Assembly (NCBI RefSeq): GCF_026991495.1 | Contig: NZ_JALXBJ010000052.1 | Span: 1 to 52,090 of the forward strand | DNA from: Thermococcus sp. | GTDB lineage: Archaea; Methanobacteriota_B; Thermococci; Thermococcales; Thermococcaceae | DNA: 52,090 nucleotides | Reading direction: 5' to 3' | Shown here: piece by piece, positions 17,395 to 26,746 of the stretch | Numbering within the stretch: position 1 is the stretch's first letter | How the letters are laid out: each line of letters opens with the position of its first letter | Program-made: the position numbers and the translations under genes | Notes under the pieces: model-generated | Seen by the model: the letters and a program-made list of their open reading frames with translations, nothing else | Databases searched by the model: none | What the model was told of the DNA's origin: nothing

Positions 17395-18099
17395 ATGAAA
17401 GCCGGCGACCTTGAGAGGGTGTCCACAGGGGTGCCGGGGCTCGATGAGATAATAGAAGGCGGCCTCATCCCCGGCAAGACCTACCTGATAGTTGGACCGC
17501 CGGGGAGCGGCAAGACCACCTTTGGCTTTCACTTCCTCCTTCAGGGGGCGAGGAGAGGGGAGACCGTCGCCTACGCCTCCCTCGTAGTGGATCCGAACGA
17601 GGTCGTCAAGGACATGCTCCGTTTTGACCCATCAGTTCAGGTCTACGTGGGCTCCAAAAAGCTCCGCCTCTTCGACCTCGGCCCAATCCTGTGGAGGGAA
17701 TCCAGCCACGTTCCCACCTGGAAGAGTGTTCTTTTCAGGCTGAGGGAGATAGCGGAAGAAGGGCTGTCGAGACTTGTTATAGATCCGCTAACAGCGATAG
17801 AGTTCCCCATGGGCAATCCAGCGGAGAAGAGGGCCGAGCTTGCCCGCTTCATAAGGGGACTTGAGGACCTCGGGGTCACGTCCTACCTCATAGCCGAGCT
17901 CACCGACATGAGCAGGTACACCGAGGAGCACTACCTCGTGAGCGGCGTCATAATGCTCCACTACTTCCTGAGAAACGGTAGAATGGTTCGCGGGGTGCAG
18001 ATCCTGAAGATGAGGCGCACCAAACACGACACCGCCGTTTTTCCCCTTGAATTCACCCACCGAGGGCTCCTTGTAAAGGGGGAAAGCCTTCCGATCTGA
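17395..18099 (+). CDS. KaiC-like RecA-superfamily ATPase (single domain)
   Basis: A 234-residue ATPase. It begins with STGVPGLDEIIEGGLIPGKT, the usual KaiC entry, then Walker A GPPGSGKT (34-41), VAYASLVVDP, and Walker B SRLVIDPLTAIEF (about 123-135). The C-terminal ILKMRRTKHD with GVIMLHYF is the KaiC-domain signature. Single-domain KaiC-like proteins are common in archaea, often acting in signalling or motility, with no defined role here. The frame is open to 17377, but the ATG at 17395 follows GGTGGTGGG. The gene is monocistronic and converges on the dipeptidase gene. Confidence 0.85.
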   Translation: MKAGDLERVSTGVPGLDEIIEGGLIPGKTYLIVGPPGSGKTTFGFHFLLQGARRGETVAYASLVVDPNEVVKDMLRFDPSVQVYVGSKKLRLFDLGPILWRESSHVPTWKSVLFRLREIAEEGLSRLVIDPLTAIEFPMGNPAEKRAELARFIRGLEDLGVTSYLIAELTDMSRYTEEHYLVSGVIMLHYFLRNGRMVRGVQILKMRRTKHDTAVFPLEFTHRGLLVKGESLPI

Positions 18100-18131
18100 A
18101 GGGTTCTCAGGGGTCTTCTGAGGTGGAGAAC

Positions 18132-19055
18132 CTACCCAATGACCCGTTCAAAGACCCGCCTGAAGTTTTCAAATGCCACGGCCCTAATCTCCCTTTCGCT
18201 GAGCCTTTCGCCGAGCTTTTCGAGCAAGACCGGTATCCTGGACTCGTTCTCGAACCCCTCGATGGACTTTCCGTTCCAGCCGGGGAGGTAGTAGATGAAG
18301 TCGAAGCCGAAGCCAACGTGCCTGTAGCCAGCGGTGTCTATCATGTGCTCTATGTGCTCGACGTACCTGTCGAGGGTCGGCCTTTCCCTGTCCACGAAGC
18401 TCGGTATCGCGACCGCCCCTATAACGCCGCCCCTCTCGGCTATCGCCTTTATCTGCTCATCCGTCAGGTTCCTTGGATGGTCGCAGAGGGCCCTTGCGTT
18501 TGAATGTGAGGCTATAACCGGAAACGCAGTTACCTCAAGGGTGTCCCAGAAGCCGGCCTCGTTTATGTGGCTCAGGTCGAGCAGTATCCCAAGCTCCTCG
18601 GCCTTCCCGACAACCTCGACCCCGAAGTTGGTCAGCCCCCCGTTGGTCCTCTCAAAGACGCCGTCCCCGATCATGTTCCTCAGGCTCCACGTCAGAGTTA
18701 AGACCCTCAGGCCGAGAGAGTAAAAGACCTCCAAGACATCCAAGCTTTCCAGGGGCTCACCTCCTTCCATACCTATCCAGAGGGCCTTTCCACCGTTTCT
18801 CAGAACCTCGTCCATCCCCCCAACACTCGTGACTATCTCAAAGCCCTCAGTCCTGCTGACCTCCTTCCTCAAGCGGTTAACGACCTCTATGCCGTACCCT
18901 AACGCCCTCGATCTCTTATCCGGCGGCGTCCAGACCGCCATCACCCTGGCCGAGACCCAGTCTCCGAAGAACTTGCCGGCCCCCTCCCTTAGGGAACCCT
19001 TCCTCTTCCATATCAGCGTCGGAAGATCGGAGTGGGCGTCGAAAACCCCCATCAT
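18132..19055 (-). CDS. membrane dipeptidase family (M19) metallopeptidase
   Basis: A 307-residue zinc dipeptidase homologous to renal dipeptidase. The N-terminal DAHSDLP carries the HxD metal pair, IGMEGGEPL has the bridging Glu, DLSHINEAGFWDTL and PVIASHSNARAL carry further metal-binding His residues, and HVGFGFDF is the C-terminal active-site segment. The length is near the family norm (about 300-370). The ATG at 19055 is best spaced from GGTGGG; a GTG at 19064 is also open. It overlaps the 3' end of the helical-repeat gene by four bases, so the two form an operon read leftward. It probably hydrolyses dipeptides in the cytosol; no signal peptide is seen. Confidence 0.9.
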   Translation of the reverse strand: MMGVFDAHSDLPTLIWKRKGSLREGAGKFFGDWVSARVMAVWTPPDKRSRALGYGIEVVNRLRKEVSRTEGFEIVTSVGGMDEVLRNGGKALWIGMEGGEPLESLDVLEVFYSLGLRVLTLTWSLRNMIGDGVFERTNGGLTNFGVEVVGKAEELGILLDLSHINEAGFWDTLEVTAFPVIASHSNARALCDHPRNLTDEQIKAIAERGGVIGAVAIPSFVDRERPTLDRYVEHIEHMIDTAGYRHVGFGFDFIYYLPGWNGKSIEGFENESRIPVLLEKLGERLSEREIRAVAFENFRRVFERVIG

Positions 19056-20140
19056 GCTTCCCACCTCTCCCTCTCCTCGATCCTCCCTATCTCCTGCAGG
19101 AGCCTTGCCCTGAGCATTGAATCCCCGACTTTCCCGGCCACCTCCCTCGCGTAGATGAAGTCCCTGCCCTCCGCCAGCTTGAGGGCGACCGCGGCGAGCG
19201 CTTCGTCCCTTTTCTCCGGATCCTTGATTTCAAGCGCGAAGCTTAAGGCCCTCTCCGGGGAGCCCATCTCCGTCAGTATGGCCGCGGCCTTTTGGACGTT
19301 GGCCTGGGACAGGCCGATGCCCTCGAGCAGTTTGAAGGCCTCATCCATCACGTCGAAGTACTCCGGTGCGCCAACCTTCTTGAGCCAGTGGGCGAGTTCG
19401 AGCATGGCGATGAACCTATCCTGGGGGTCTTTGAGCCTCTTCTGGAGGCTCTTGAGGGCATACATGTACCTTCCCTCCAGCAGTGCCTTCCTCACCTCTG
19501 GGGAGCCGAAGTCAGAGACCGTCCTTGCCACATCCATCTTCTTCTCGACCTCCGCCGCCTTCTGGCTCACGTAGAGCTTGTCGAAAATGTCGTAGGCCAT
19601 CTCGTAGAACCTCAGCGCGTCCCCCGCGCTCAGCGCGTCCCCTGCGGCCTCTATGAAGTTGGCGACCTCTATTATCAGGTCGAGCTTCCGCCGGTAGTCC
19701 ATGTTGGCGGAGACCGCGAGGTTGAAGGCCTCCTCAAAGGCCGCGAGGCCGTCCTCGATAAAGCCGGCTGTGGTGAGGTGATAGGCCATTAGGGCCAGGG
19801 CGAGCGTCTTCTCCCTTACGTCCTTTATCTTAGCTATGCTGTCTGCGGCCTCATCGAAGAGCTCTGAGGCCTCTTCAACGTTGCCTATCCTACTATGGAG
19901 GTGGCCAAGCCTTGAAAGAACATATGCCCTTTCATAGGGCTCCTTTATTTTCTTCAGGCTCTTGTCGATTAGCCCCATTATCCTCTGCATGAGGTCGTCC
20001 CTGTTCCCCGCGGCACGGAGGGCGACCTCTATGAGCGCGTCTACCCTGTCTGAGGGTTCTTCTATCTGGGCCGCGAGGTCTATGGCGTCTTCAAAGAGCC
20101 CCCTCGCGGCGAGAACCCTGACATCATCAACCGCCGCCAT
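19052..20140 (-). CDS. TPR/alpha-solenoid repeat protein of unknown function
   Basis: A 362-residue, wholly helical protein made of degenerate 34-40-residue repeats: LAARGLFEDAIDLAAQI, RIGNVEEASELFDEA, TTAGFIEDGLAAFEEAF, LEGRYMYALKSLQK, EMGSPERALSFALEI. This TPR-like pattern is a scaffold for protein binding. There is no membrane segment or signal peptide. The ATG at 20140 lies 32 bases from the palindromic TATA at 20172-20181, suggesting a very short leader. It is coupled to the dipeptidase gene by an overlapping start and stop. Similar proteins are frequent in Thermococcales, and their partners are unknown. Confidence 0.75.
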   Translation of the reverse strand: MAAVDDVRVLAARGLFEDAIDLAAQIEEPSDRVDALIEVALRAAGNRDDLMQRIMGLIDKSLKKIKEPYERAYVLSRLGHLHSRIGNVEEASELFDEAADSIAKIKDVREKTLALALMAYHLTTAGFIEDGLAAFEEAFNLAVSANMDYRRKLDLIIEVANFIEAAGDALSAGDALRFYEMAYDIFDKLYVSQKAAEVEKKMDVARTVSDFGSPEVRKALLEGRYMYALKSLQKRLKDPQDRFIAMLELAHWLKKVGAPEYFDVMDEAFKLLEGIGLSQANVQKAAAILTEMGSPERALSFALEIKDPEKRDEALAAVALKLAEGRDFIYAREVAGKVGDSMLRARLLQEIGRIEERERWEA

Positions 20141-20171
20141 CTCCTTCGCCGGTCTCCATATACACCGAAGT

Positions 20172-20181
20172 CCTTATAAGG
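20172..20181. promoter_or_regulatory. palindromic TATA box shared by divergent genes
   Basis: CCTTATAAGG is a perfect palindrome between gene starts at 20140 (minus) and 20204 (plus). It can bind TBP in both orientations and gives leaderless or short-leader transcripts on each side. GGAGG at about 20190-20195 serves the plus-strand gene. Confidence 0.55.
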
Positions 20182-20203
20182 TTCCCGGGGAGGAGGTTTT
20201 AGA

Positions 20204-20764
20204 ATGCTTACCCTGGCCCTCTACAACACATACGACCCCAAAAGGTTGCACGAGGCCCACCTGAGGGCCATAGCGCGGGCCGGCCCGGTGGCCTATGCAT
20301 TCGGCTTCCACTTAGCCCTCGTTGGCTTTCCTGTCGAGGGGAAGCCAGAGGAGGTTGCATTAGAGGTCGGGGAGCGTACGACGATAGGGGAGGGCGGCAG
20401 GTACCTGAGGGAGCTGGCAGAGGCCGGCCGCCTCCACATCCTCCCGTTCCCGTCCCGGGGCTTTCCTCCCCAGTTCGGCACGGTTGTAGCGACGACGAGA
20501 AAGCCCGCCGATGAAAAGGCCATAACCCCGGCCGAGCTTGCAAAAAGGGCCCTTGCTGGGGAGAGCTTCATCCTCCTCGTTGGCCTGGGCCGGCACGGTC
20601 TCCCGAAGGAAACGTTTAAGGCTGCCGCCCACCATATGGACATCACAGGAAGGGGAGTGAGCCTCGAAACCTGCACTGCGATCGGTGCCATAGGGGCGAG
20701 GATACGCACGCTGATGGAGGTGCTGAAATGGGTGGGTGGAAGAAGGAAGTTGCGTGGCTTCTGA
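20204..20764 (+). CDS. DUF531 family archaeal protein
   Basis: A 186-residue protein whose start MLTLALYNTYDPKRLHEAH and later LLVGLGRHGLPKE and SLETCTAIGAIGARI fit the archaea-specific DUF531 family. The glycine-rich late motif with GLGRHGLP resembles the SAM-binding part of knotted (SPOUT-like) methyltransferases, so an RNA methyltransferase role is possible but not shown. The ATG at 20204 follows a GGAGG site. The 3' end overlaps the signal peptidase gene by 37 bases in another frame, so both are probably one transcript. Confidence 0.75.
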   Translation: MLTLALYNTYDPKRLHEAHLRAIARAGPVAYAFGFHLALVGFPVEGKPEEVALEVGERTTIGEGGRYLRELAEAGRLHILPFPSRGFPPQFGTVVATTRKPADEKAITPAELAKRALAGESFILLVGLGRHGLPKETFKAAAHHMDITGRGVSLETCTAIGAIGARIRTLMEVLKWVGGRRKLRGF

Positions 20765-21195
20765 TATCCCTACTCATCGTCTTCGGCTTTGAGTACGGGC
20801 TCAAGTGGGCGATGAACACCAGCTCCCCCCTCGTCATAGTCATAAGCGGCTCCATGGAGCCGGTCTTTTACAGGGGGGACGTGGTGCTGCTCAAGGGGGT
20901 TAGCCCCGATGAGATACACGTTGGGGACGTCATAGTCTACAACGCCCCCATGTACCCATACCCGATAATCCACAGGGTCCACGCCGTCGAGACCGTTGAC
21001 CTCGGGGGAAAGATGGAGAAATGCTTCGTGACGTGGGGCGACAACAACCCAGTCCCAGACTGGAGCGAGTACCGCCTCTACCCAACCCCATACGGAGGTG
21101 TCCCATGCGTGCCGGCTTACGCCGTTGACGCCAAGGCGGTTATGGTCTTCCCGAAGGTCGGACTGATACCCCTCTGGATCAGGGAACGCATGTGA
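20728..21195 (+). CDS. signal peptidase I (archaeal S26B type)
   Basis: A 155-residue membrane-bound peptidase that removes signal peptides at the outer membrane face. One N-terminal anchor (about residues 8-23) precedes the catalytic box ISGSMEPVFYRGD with Ser42. The archaeal Ser/His arrangement gives His82 in PIIHRV, and GDNNPVPD is the conserved acidic segment. The ATG at 20728 lies within the end of the DUF531 gene. A short gap to the lipoate ligase gene at 21205 suggests a three-gene operon. Confidence 0.92.
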   Translation: MGGWKKEVAWLLISLLIVFGFEYGLKWAMNTSSPLVIVISGSMEPVFYRGDVVLLKGVSPDEIHVGDVIVYNAPMYPYPIIHRVHAVETVDLGGKMEKCFVTWGDNNPVPDWSEYRLYPTPYGGVPCVPAYAVDAKAVMVFPKVGLIPLWIRERM

Positions 21196-21204
21196 GGTGG
21201 CGGC

Positions 21205-21954
21205 ATGAGGTTCGTCCCCCTAATAGTTGCAAGGCCGGAGGTTCAGATGGCAATAGACGAGGCGGTAATGCGGGCGAGGATCGAGGGGAAAGTCCCTGAC
21301 ACTGTCCGCTTATACGCCTTCTCACCAAGCTCCGTAACTATAGGCCGCTTCCAGAGCGTTTTTCACGACGTGAACTTGGAGGAGGCGAAAAAACTTCGCA
21401 TCCCTGTGGTGAGGAGGATTACGGGGGGCGGGAGCGTCTTCCACGACGAGTTCGGAGAGATAACCTACTCCGTAGTCATCGGCGAGGACTTCCATCCAGC
21501 CCTGAGGAAGGTTGAGACGAGCTACCGCTACTTAGCCGGCCCAATCGTAGATGCTTTAAAGGAACTCGGACTCGACGCTGCCTTTTCGGGCCTGAACGAC
21601 ATCACAGCAAACGGAAAGAAGATCAGCGGCTCGGCCCAGACGAGGAGGAAGGGCGTGATTTTACAGCACGGAACCTTCATGTGCTCCACGCGCGTTGAGG
21701 TTCTTGGAAAGGTTCTGAAAGCCTCGAAGGAGAAGCTGAGGGACAAGGGCGTCTCCTCAATATGGGAGCGCGTCACAACGCTGGAGCGCGAGGGGATAAA
21801 GCTCAGCCGCTGGGAGGCCTACGGACTTCTCAAAGACAGCTTCTTCAACGCGTTCCCGATGGAGGAAGGGGAACTGACGGACTACGAGCTTGAGCTGGCC
21901 GAAAAACTGGTTGAGGAGAAGTACGGAAACCCCGAGTGGAACGAGATGCGTTAG
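21205..21954 (+). CDS. lplA: lipoate-protein ligase A family protein
   Basis: A 249-residue ligase-fold protein. MAIDEAV (about 15-21), VTIGRFQSV, RRITGGGSVFHD (70-81) and NGKKISGSAQ with the catalytic-type Lys139 match the LplA/LipB/BirA superfamily. It activates lipoate or octanoate and attaches it to lipoyl domains. In archaea a separate small C-terminal partner (LplB) often completes the enzyme; this protein is the length of the large part only, and I saw no LplB gene beside it. The ATG at 21205 follows GAGGTGG, nine bases after the signal peptidase stop. Confidence 0.85.
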   Translation: MRFVPLIVARPEVQMAIDEAVMRARIEGKVPDTVRLYAFSPSSVTIGRFQSVFHDVNLEEAKKLRIPVVRRITGGGSVFHDEFGEITYSVVIGEDFHPALRKVETSYRYLAGPIVDALKELGLDAAFSGLNDITANGKKISGSAQTRRKGVILQHGTFMCSTRVEVLGKVLKASKEKLRDKGVSSIWERVTTLEREGIKLSRWEAYGLLKDSFFNAFPMEEGELTDYELELAEKLVEEKYGNPEWNEMR

Positions 21955-22036
21955 AAAAGACCAAAATCAAGACTCTTAGGGCGGATTCCCGACTGGTGTT
22001 AAGGCCTTCCCTTTTTTTCGCCCGCAAAAGCGCCTA

Positions 22037-22112
22037 TGGTAGCCCCGCCGGGATTCGAACCCGGGTCGCGGGATCCAAAGTCCCGCATGCTTGGCCGCTA
22101 CACCACGGGGCT
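22037..22112 (-). tRNA. tRNA-Gln(TTG), CCA encoded
   Basis: Read on the minus strand the acceptor arm is AGCCCCG with CGGGGCT, then discriminator A and an encoded CCA (22037-22039). The anticodon arm is CGGGA-CTTTGGA-TCCCG, with TTG at positions 34-36, which reads CAA (Gln). The T arm has GGTTCGAATCC. The D arm begins GGTGTAGCGGCCAAG. The length is 76 bases, without an intron. Confidence 0.95.
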
Positions 22113-22167
22113 GCCCTGTAGAAAGAGCTGGAGAGGGGCTTATAAAGTTTAAGAAAACATAGCGCCA

Positions 22168-22926
22168 TTAAAAGGAGAACTCCTCCACGGTGAAGGTCTC
22201 CATAACCCTCTCAAAGTCGTGCTCCGGAACGTAGGTAAAGCCGCAGTTGTGGCACTTCAAAACACCGTTCTCTTCGCTAAGAGGTGAGAAGCAGACGGGA
22301 CAGCGGTAGTCCTCGCGCTTCAGCCTATCGTAGATTTCATCGCGCATAACCAAGAGGTTGAGCTCACTCTCCCAGTCCTCGTGGAGCATGCCCCAGTAGG
22401 GGGTCTCCACTGGGTAGAAGTCCTCAAGAACCAGCGCGTTTACCCCAATGCTCCGTATTCCCGGCGGAAGTTTTCCAGTTGGCTCGATTGAAACCACGTA
22501 CTGGTCGTAGAACTCTATTCCCTCGACCCTAATCGTCAGACCCTTGGAAAGCCGCGACCGGAGCGGCAGGAGCTGGAGGAAGAGGCTCTCCCTTTCAACA
22601 TCCCAGCTCGCGCTTATCGAGAGCCCGCCCTTGGTGAAGAACTGGGTTATGAAGTGCCCACCCCTTTCTTCCCCGGCGAGGGAGAAGCCCAACTTACCCA
22701 TGGCCCTGGAGAGAAAGCCCGGCCTGGGAAGCCTCCTGTAGTTTATCAGGTACTCCCCAATCCAGCCGGCGAGCGGCATTGAATAGCCCACGAAGACCTG
22801 CCTCTGAACCCTGAGGTAGGCAACGCTGGGAAGGAGCTTGAAGCCCTGCATCTTCACCGGAATAAGAACGGCGCTATCATATATATGGTTAACGGGGAGA
22901 TACTCAGGAGCCAAAGAAGTCGTCAA
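22168..22926 (-). CDS. unknown archaeal protein with C-terminal zinc ribbon
   Basis: A protein of up to 252 residues that I do not recognise. The last 45 residues hold a zinc ribbon: CPVC, then CHNC about 17 residues on, which suggests nucleic-acid or protein binding. The body is mixed, with several WDVERESLFLQLLPL-type amphipathic strands, and no membrane segment is clear. The frame begins with TTG at 22926, overlapping the 3' end of polC by 23 bases; the start is uncertain because no clear ribosome site is seen and the next ATG is 25 codons downstream. It is probably read with the polymerase operon, as it follows polC on the same strand. Confidence 0.65.
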   Translation of the reverse strand: MTTSLAPEYLPVNHIYDSAVLIPVKMQGFKLLPSVAYLRVQRQVFVGYSMPLAGWIGEYLINYRRLPRPGFLSRAMGKLGFSLAGEERGGHFITQFFTKGGLSISASWDVERESLFLQLLPLRSRLSKGLTIRVEGIEFYDQYVVSIEPTGKLPPGIRSIGVNALVLEDFYPVETPYWGMLHEDWESELNLLVMRDEIYDRLKREDYRCPVCFSPLSEENGVLKCHNCGFTYVPEHDFERVMETFTVEEFSF

Positions 22927-25900
22927 GCCTTATACCCTTCTTTTTCTTCTTGTTTGACTTCTTGGGGGTTTTTGCTCCAGATTCCCCAGCCTTGGGTTCC
23001 TTGGATTTCTTCTTTTCTTTACCAGTTCCCTTGGACTTTCCGTTAAACTCATCGAGGTAGCCGTTCCTGCCGTTTGAGTGGCCGGTCCTCTCCTTCACCA
23101 TCTTTTCGCAGACGTCAGCGGAGAAGCCCATCAGCGTCCTCTGTCTCTCGGGGAAAACGTTCTCGAAGAGCGTCTTTATGTCCTTCTCGGTCAGGCATAT
23201 CCTCTGTCTCGTATAATCGAGAACGTTGTACTTTGTAACGAGCATCTTCGCAGTCGGGAGGTACTTCTCAACGGCGCCCTTGCTCACCGTCAGGACAATC
23301 TTTCCGCCGCACTTCGGGCACTTGCCGGTTAAAGGTGGCCTCCTGTACTTTGTATTGCACTTTACACAGCGGAACTCCTGCCTCGTGAAGCTCCTGAGGT
23401 TGCCCCTCAAATCGGGAATCAGGTGTGAGTTGAGTATCGTTTCGGCGACGTGGTGCTCGTCAACGGCCCTTATGCGCTCGGCTAAAGCGAGCTGTCTCTC
23501 AACCTTATCAACCATATCGCCGAGCTGTTTGTAGAGGCTCATCTTTGGTCCCAAACCGATGTCATCTGTGTCGTGGGTGAACTTTATGCCCTCGTACATC
23601 TCGGGTTTGCCGAGTCTGTCCTCTACGCGCTCGATGACCTTTACCTCCTTCGGCGATTTCAGCTCGTAGGTCGCTTCGTAGAATTCAATCGGGTAGTAGC
23701 GGACGACGTCCATGTTGTGAACCTCGCTGTCCACCTCCCTCGGGTCCAAACGGGTCGTGACGACCAAAGGCGCATCCATCTTTCCGCCGCGCTTCTCGGG
23801 CAGATAGTAACGGGAGAAGTTCAGAAGTGCGTCCATAAGTAACATTACACTATCCTCATCGCCATCACAGTTGCGTCTTTTTGCCGCATGGTAATACGGA
23901 TGGGCATAACCCACTAAAACGTCGGAGAAGCCTATAATCCTGCCGATGATTCCCGCTGAAGTGTGGGGTGCCAAGCCTATTACCAGGTGCCCAACTAAGT
24001 CCTCCATCTTCTCGGCGTTGTAGAACCTCGGAAGACCGTAGAACTTCTCAAGGAGGTCATCTATGAAGCGGGCCACCTTGAGGAGGTATTTCCCAGCTTC
24101 GTAGGGAAGGATTACGTCCTGAACTTTCAGCTCTACTATCTGGTCGTCCCGCTCAAGGGGCTTCCCCTCGAAGTCGTGGGTGTAGCCGAGCTCGCGGAGC
24201 TTTTCCACGCTCGTCCCTATCTCCCTTGGCTTGAAGTGGGTTAGCGGGGCATCTGTGGCGTCGAAGCGTATTGTACCATCTTTGAAGACGTAGACGTCGT
24301 TTTTAGCCCTGAGAAGGCCTTTCTCCAGCGGTTCTGCCATCTTGTAGCCGGAGGTCATCCCCTTTACGCCCTTGAGCCTGTCTACCCCGTAGACCTTGAC
24401 GTTCTCCATAGCTTGGCGGAGCAGTTCCGAGGGCTTTATCGTTCTCCTCGTGTAGGGTTTGAGTTCAACACCACAGCGCGGACAGCGGAAGTCAAACTCC
24501 TTTGCCTCGCTCTCGGTGTAGTCGGCGTTGCACTTGGGGCAGTGCCAGAGGAGCTCCTTCCTCGTCCCGCAGACTGGGCAGAGGTGCTCAGGGCCAACAT
24601 GTCCGCATTCCGGACACTTGAAAAAGGCTATCTCGACGCTCGCTATCTTGCCTTCCTCAGCTGCCTTCTTTATGTCCCTGCTCGGCCCCCCAGCGAGGCC
24701 AATCGGGAAGAGAACCTGTACGGGAGGCTTCATCTTCCGCTCCTTGGCCTTCTCCGGCCTGCCCATCCTCGCCCCTATCCAGCTTATCCCCCTATCGCGA
24801 AGCTTTATTCTGTTGTTCTCGTTGATGATATCTATGACCTTGAAGAATGGCTTCGCCTTGAAATCCCACTCAAGGTTGCCGAGGGGGGTTAAGAGGGAAG
24901 CCGACCACGGGTAGTCGATTACGATGACCTTCCTCCGATCCTCAGTGCGCTCAAGCCTGTGCGGGAGACCGAGCAGTTCGAGGTAGCGCTTGATTTTGGG
25001 ATCGTTGTCGAGTATTACCTTCCTCGCGAACTTTATCTTCCTGAACTCGCCCCACTCTATCTGGGTGTTCACCAAAGCCCTCTGAAGCTCCTCCACCTCG
25101 CCAGGCTCCAGGGTGTTCCAGTAGAGGGTATAGTAGGGATGAAATGGAACATCGAGAACCTTAGAGAGGTGGATGGCCTCTTCAACGCTTGGCCTGACGC
25201 GCAGTGGATCGCGGAGGAGGTTCCAAAGAAAATCGGGATCGATCTCGATGTACTCAGCGGCTTCCTCGACGGCCTCACGCGGGTTCTCCTCAAAGGGCCT
25301 GAGCTCAACCTCGTATGTCTCGGCCACGGCCCCAACAAGCTCCTGAATCCACCATTCTTCCACGTAGTTGGCTGGCAGAAGAGTCTGGTTGTTCTCGACG
25401 AAGTCGCCGAAATTCACTAAGGCGTCGCCTACGTACAGTATCTCGGCTATCCCGTTACGGACCTTTAGGGCCGTCTCGTAGTCGTCAACCCTCACAACCG
25501 AGCCGTTCTTGAGCTTGACCACTGGCCCCTCGACCGTCGTCACAGGGGTAACTATGCAGCCCTTGCCAGGCCTTTCCGTCTTCATCTGCGTCCCAATCGC
25601 TATGAACTCGTCAAGGATGAGCATGGTCGCTGGGTTGACGCTCCATGTGGCGAAACCGCTGACGCGGGAACGGCCGTAGCGAAGTCTAAAGCCGCCGTTG
25701 GTTGAGGGCTCGGCAAAGAGGGGCCTCCCCCCTATTATCTCCTTGGTGTACTTCTTGTTGGGAGCAATGTTGGCCTTAAAGCGCTCGTAGAGCTCGTAAT
25801 AAAAGCCCGTCTCGACCTTCTCCTTAACTTCATCCCTGCCAGCTTCCTCGGCTTTGGAGCCGTTAGAGGGCTTTTCCTCGGCCTTGCCCTTTTCCTTGGC

Positions 25901-26746
25901 CTCCACGAACTCCTTTATCCAGTCCCAACCTTCAACGCCCATCTTGTCAATGTACTTGACGAGCTTCTTCGCCTTCTGGAGGACGCCCTCGGCCAAAACG
26001 AGGATTGCACCACCACGGAGGTGGTTGGTCTCAACGCCCGGGATGTCCCTGTGGGAAACCTCGACCTTATCGGTTTCTTCCCCGGTTATCTCTATCGGGA
26101 TGTTCCTCACTGCGAGTCTCACTTCATCAACCTCTGGATGGTACTGCAACCTCGTTACCGCGCGGTGATAGAGGTCAACCTCCTCGACCATCCTCTCTAT
26201 GTGCTCATCACTCGGCTTGAAGCGGTCAAGGTCGAGCTTTTTGCGAACGTAGTCCCCGACGAGAACGCTCAAAGCCTGGGCCGTTCCACCGGAGCTCCTT
26301 ATCGGCCCGGCGTAGTAGAGAGCGAGATACTCGCTGTTGTCAGCCCAGGTGTTTCGCTTGATTTTAACGTCAGCTATTCCCTCCAAAGGGGCGGAAACGA
26401 TTCCCTCGGTGAGGATCGCCAAAGCGGTCCTGACGGCCTGTTCTGCATAGCGCTCCTTGCTACCGAGGTCGCCGAACTTGCCGTCTATGATCTCATCGAC
26501 TATCTTGAGGGCGGCAAGCTCTTTCCCGTACTCCTTGACGAGGCTTCTAATGCGGGGGGCAACGCCCTTGGGCCCCACGAGGCTCTCAACGCGGCCGGCC
26601 ATGTCAGTCGCTTGAGGAACCTCTACCTCCAAGCTCGGGTCTTTTCCCTCGGAGCGGGCTTTTCTCGCTATCTCGTATGCCCTGTCTATCTCGCGCTGAA
26701 GGGATTCGAAGTAGGCCTTCATCTCGGGTGAGTAGAGCTCAGACAT
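22904..26746 (-). CDS. polC: DNA polymerase D large catalytic subunit DP2
   Basis: A 1280-residue catalytic subunit of the archaeal replicative family-D polymerase. The catalytic double-psi barrel motif NCDGDEDS places the acidic pair at Asp961 and Asp963. Zinc-binding clusters occur mid-protein (CPEC, CPVC, CPKC, CPRC) and near the C-terminus (CVKC, CPKC). A lysine-rich tail ends with GIRLDDFFGS, a PCNA-binding (PIP) type peptide. No intein is present, unlike some Pyrococcus polC genes. The frame opens at a TTG at 26764, but MSELYSPEMKAYF starting at 26746 follows GAGGGGG and matches the family start. The start codon and ribosome site lie in a 34-bp tandem duplication. polC is separated from polB by an inserted gene. 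Confidence 0.97.
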   Translation of the reverse strand: MSELYSPEMKAYFESLQREIDRAYEIARKARSEGKDPSLEVEVPQATDMAGRVESLVGPKGVAPRIRSLVKEYGKELAALKIVDEIIDGKFGDLGSKERYAEQAVRTALAILTEGIVSAPLEGIADVKIKRNTWADNSEYLALYYAGPIRSSGGTAQALSVLVGDYVRKKLDLDRFKPSDEHIERMVEEVDLYHRAVTRLQYHPEVDEVRLAVRNIPIEITGEETDKVEVSHRDIPGVETNHLRGGAILVLAEGVLQKAKKLVKYIDKMGVEGWDWIKEFVEAKEKGKAEEKPSNGSKAEEAGRDEVKEKVETGFYYELYERFKANIAPNKKYTKEIIGGRPLFAEPSTNGGFRLRYGRSRVSGFATWSVNPATMLILDEFIAIGTQMKTERPGKGCIVTPVTTVEGPVVKLKNGSVVRVDDYETALKVRNGIAEILYVGDALVNFGDFVENNQTLLPANYVEEWWIQELVGAVAETYEVELRPFEENPREAVEEAAEYIEIDPDFLWNLLRDPLRVRPSVEEAIHLSKVLDVPFHPYYTLYWNTLEPGEVEELQRALVNTQIEWGEFRKIKFARKVILDNDPKIKRYLELLGLPHRLERTEDRRKVIVIDYPWSASLLTPLGNLEWDFKAKPFFKVIDIINENNRIKLRDRGISWIGARMGRPEKAKERKMKPPVQVLFPIGLAGGPSRDIKKAAEEGKIASVEIAFFKCPECGHVGPEHLCPVCGTRKELLWHCPKCNADYTESEAKEFDFRCPRCGVELKPYTRRTIKPSELLRQAMENVKVYGVDRLKGVKGMTSGYKMAEPLEKGLLRAKNDVYVFKDGTIRFDATDAPLTHFKPREIGTSVEKLRELGYTHDFEGKPLERDDQIVELKVQDVILPYEAGKYLLKVARFIDDLLEKFYGLPRFYNAEKMEDLVGHLVIGLAPHTSAGIIGRIIGFSDVLVGYAHPYYHAAKRRNCDGDEDSVMLLMDALLNFSRYYLPEKRGGKMDAPLVVTTRLDPREVDSEVHNMDVVRYYPIEFYEATYELKSPKEVKVIERVEDRLGKPEMYEGIKFTHDTDDIGLGPKMSLYKQLGDMVDKVERQLALAERIRAVDEHHVAETILNSHLIPDLRGNLRSFTRQEFRCVKCNTKYRRPPLTGKCPKCGGKIVLTVSKGAVEKYLPTAKMLVTKYNVLDYTRQRICLTEKDIKTLFENVFPERQRTLMGFSADVCEKMVKERTGHSNGRNGYLDEFNGKSKGTGKEKKKSKEPKAGESGAKTPKKSNKKKKKGIRLDDFFGS

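Noticed and set aside
26021..26731. 236-codon frame opposite polC
   Set aside because: It is an antisense shadow of the DP2 N-terminal region.
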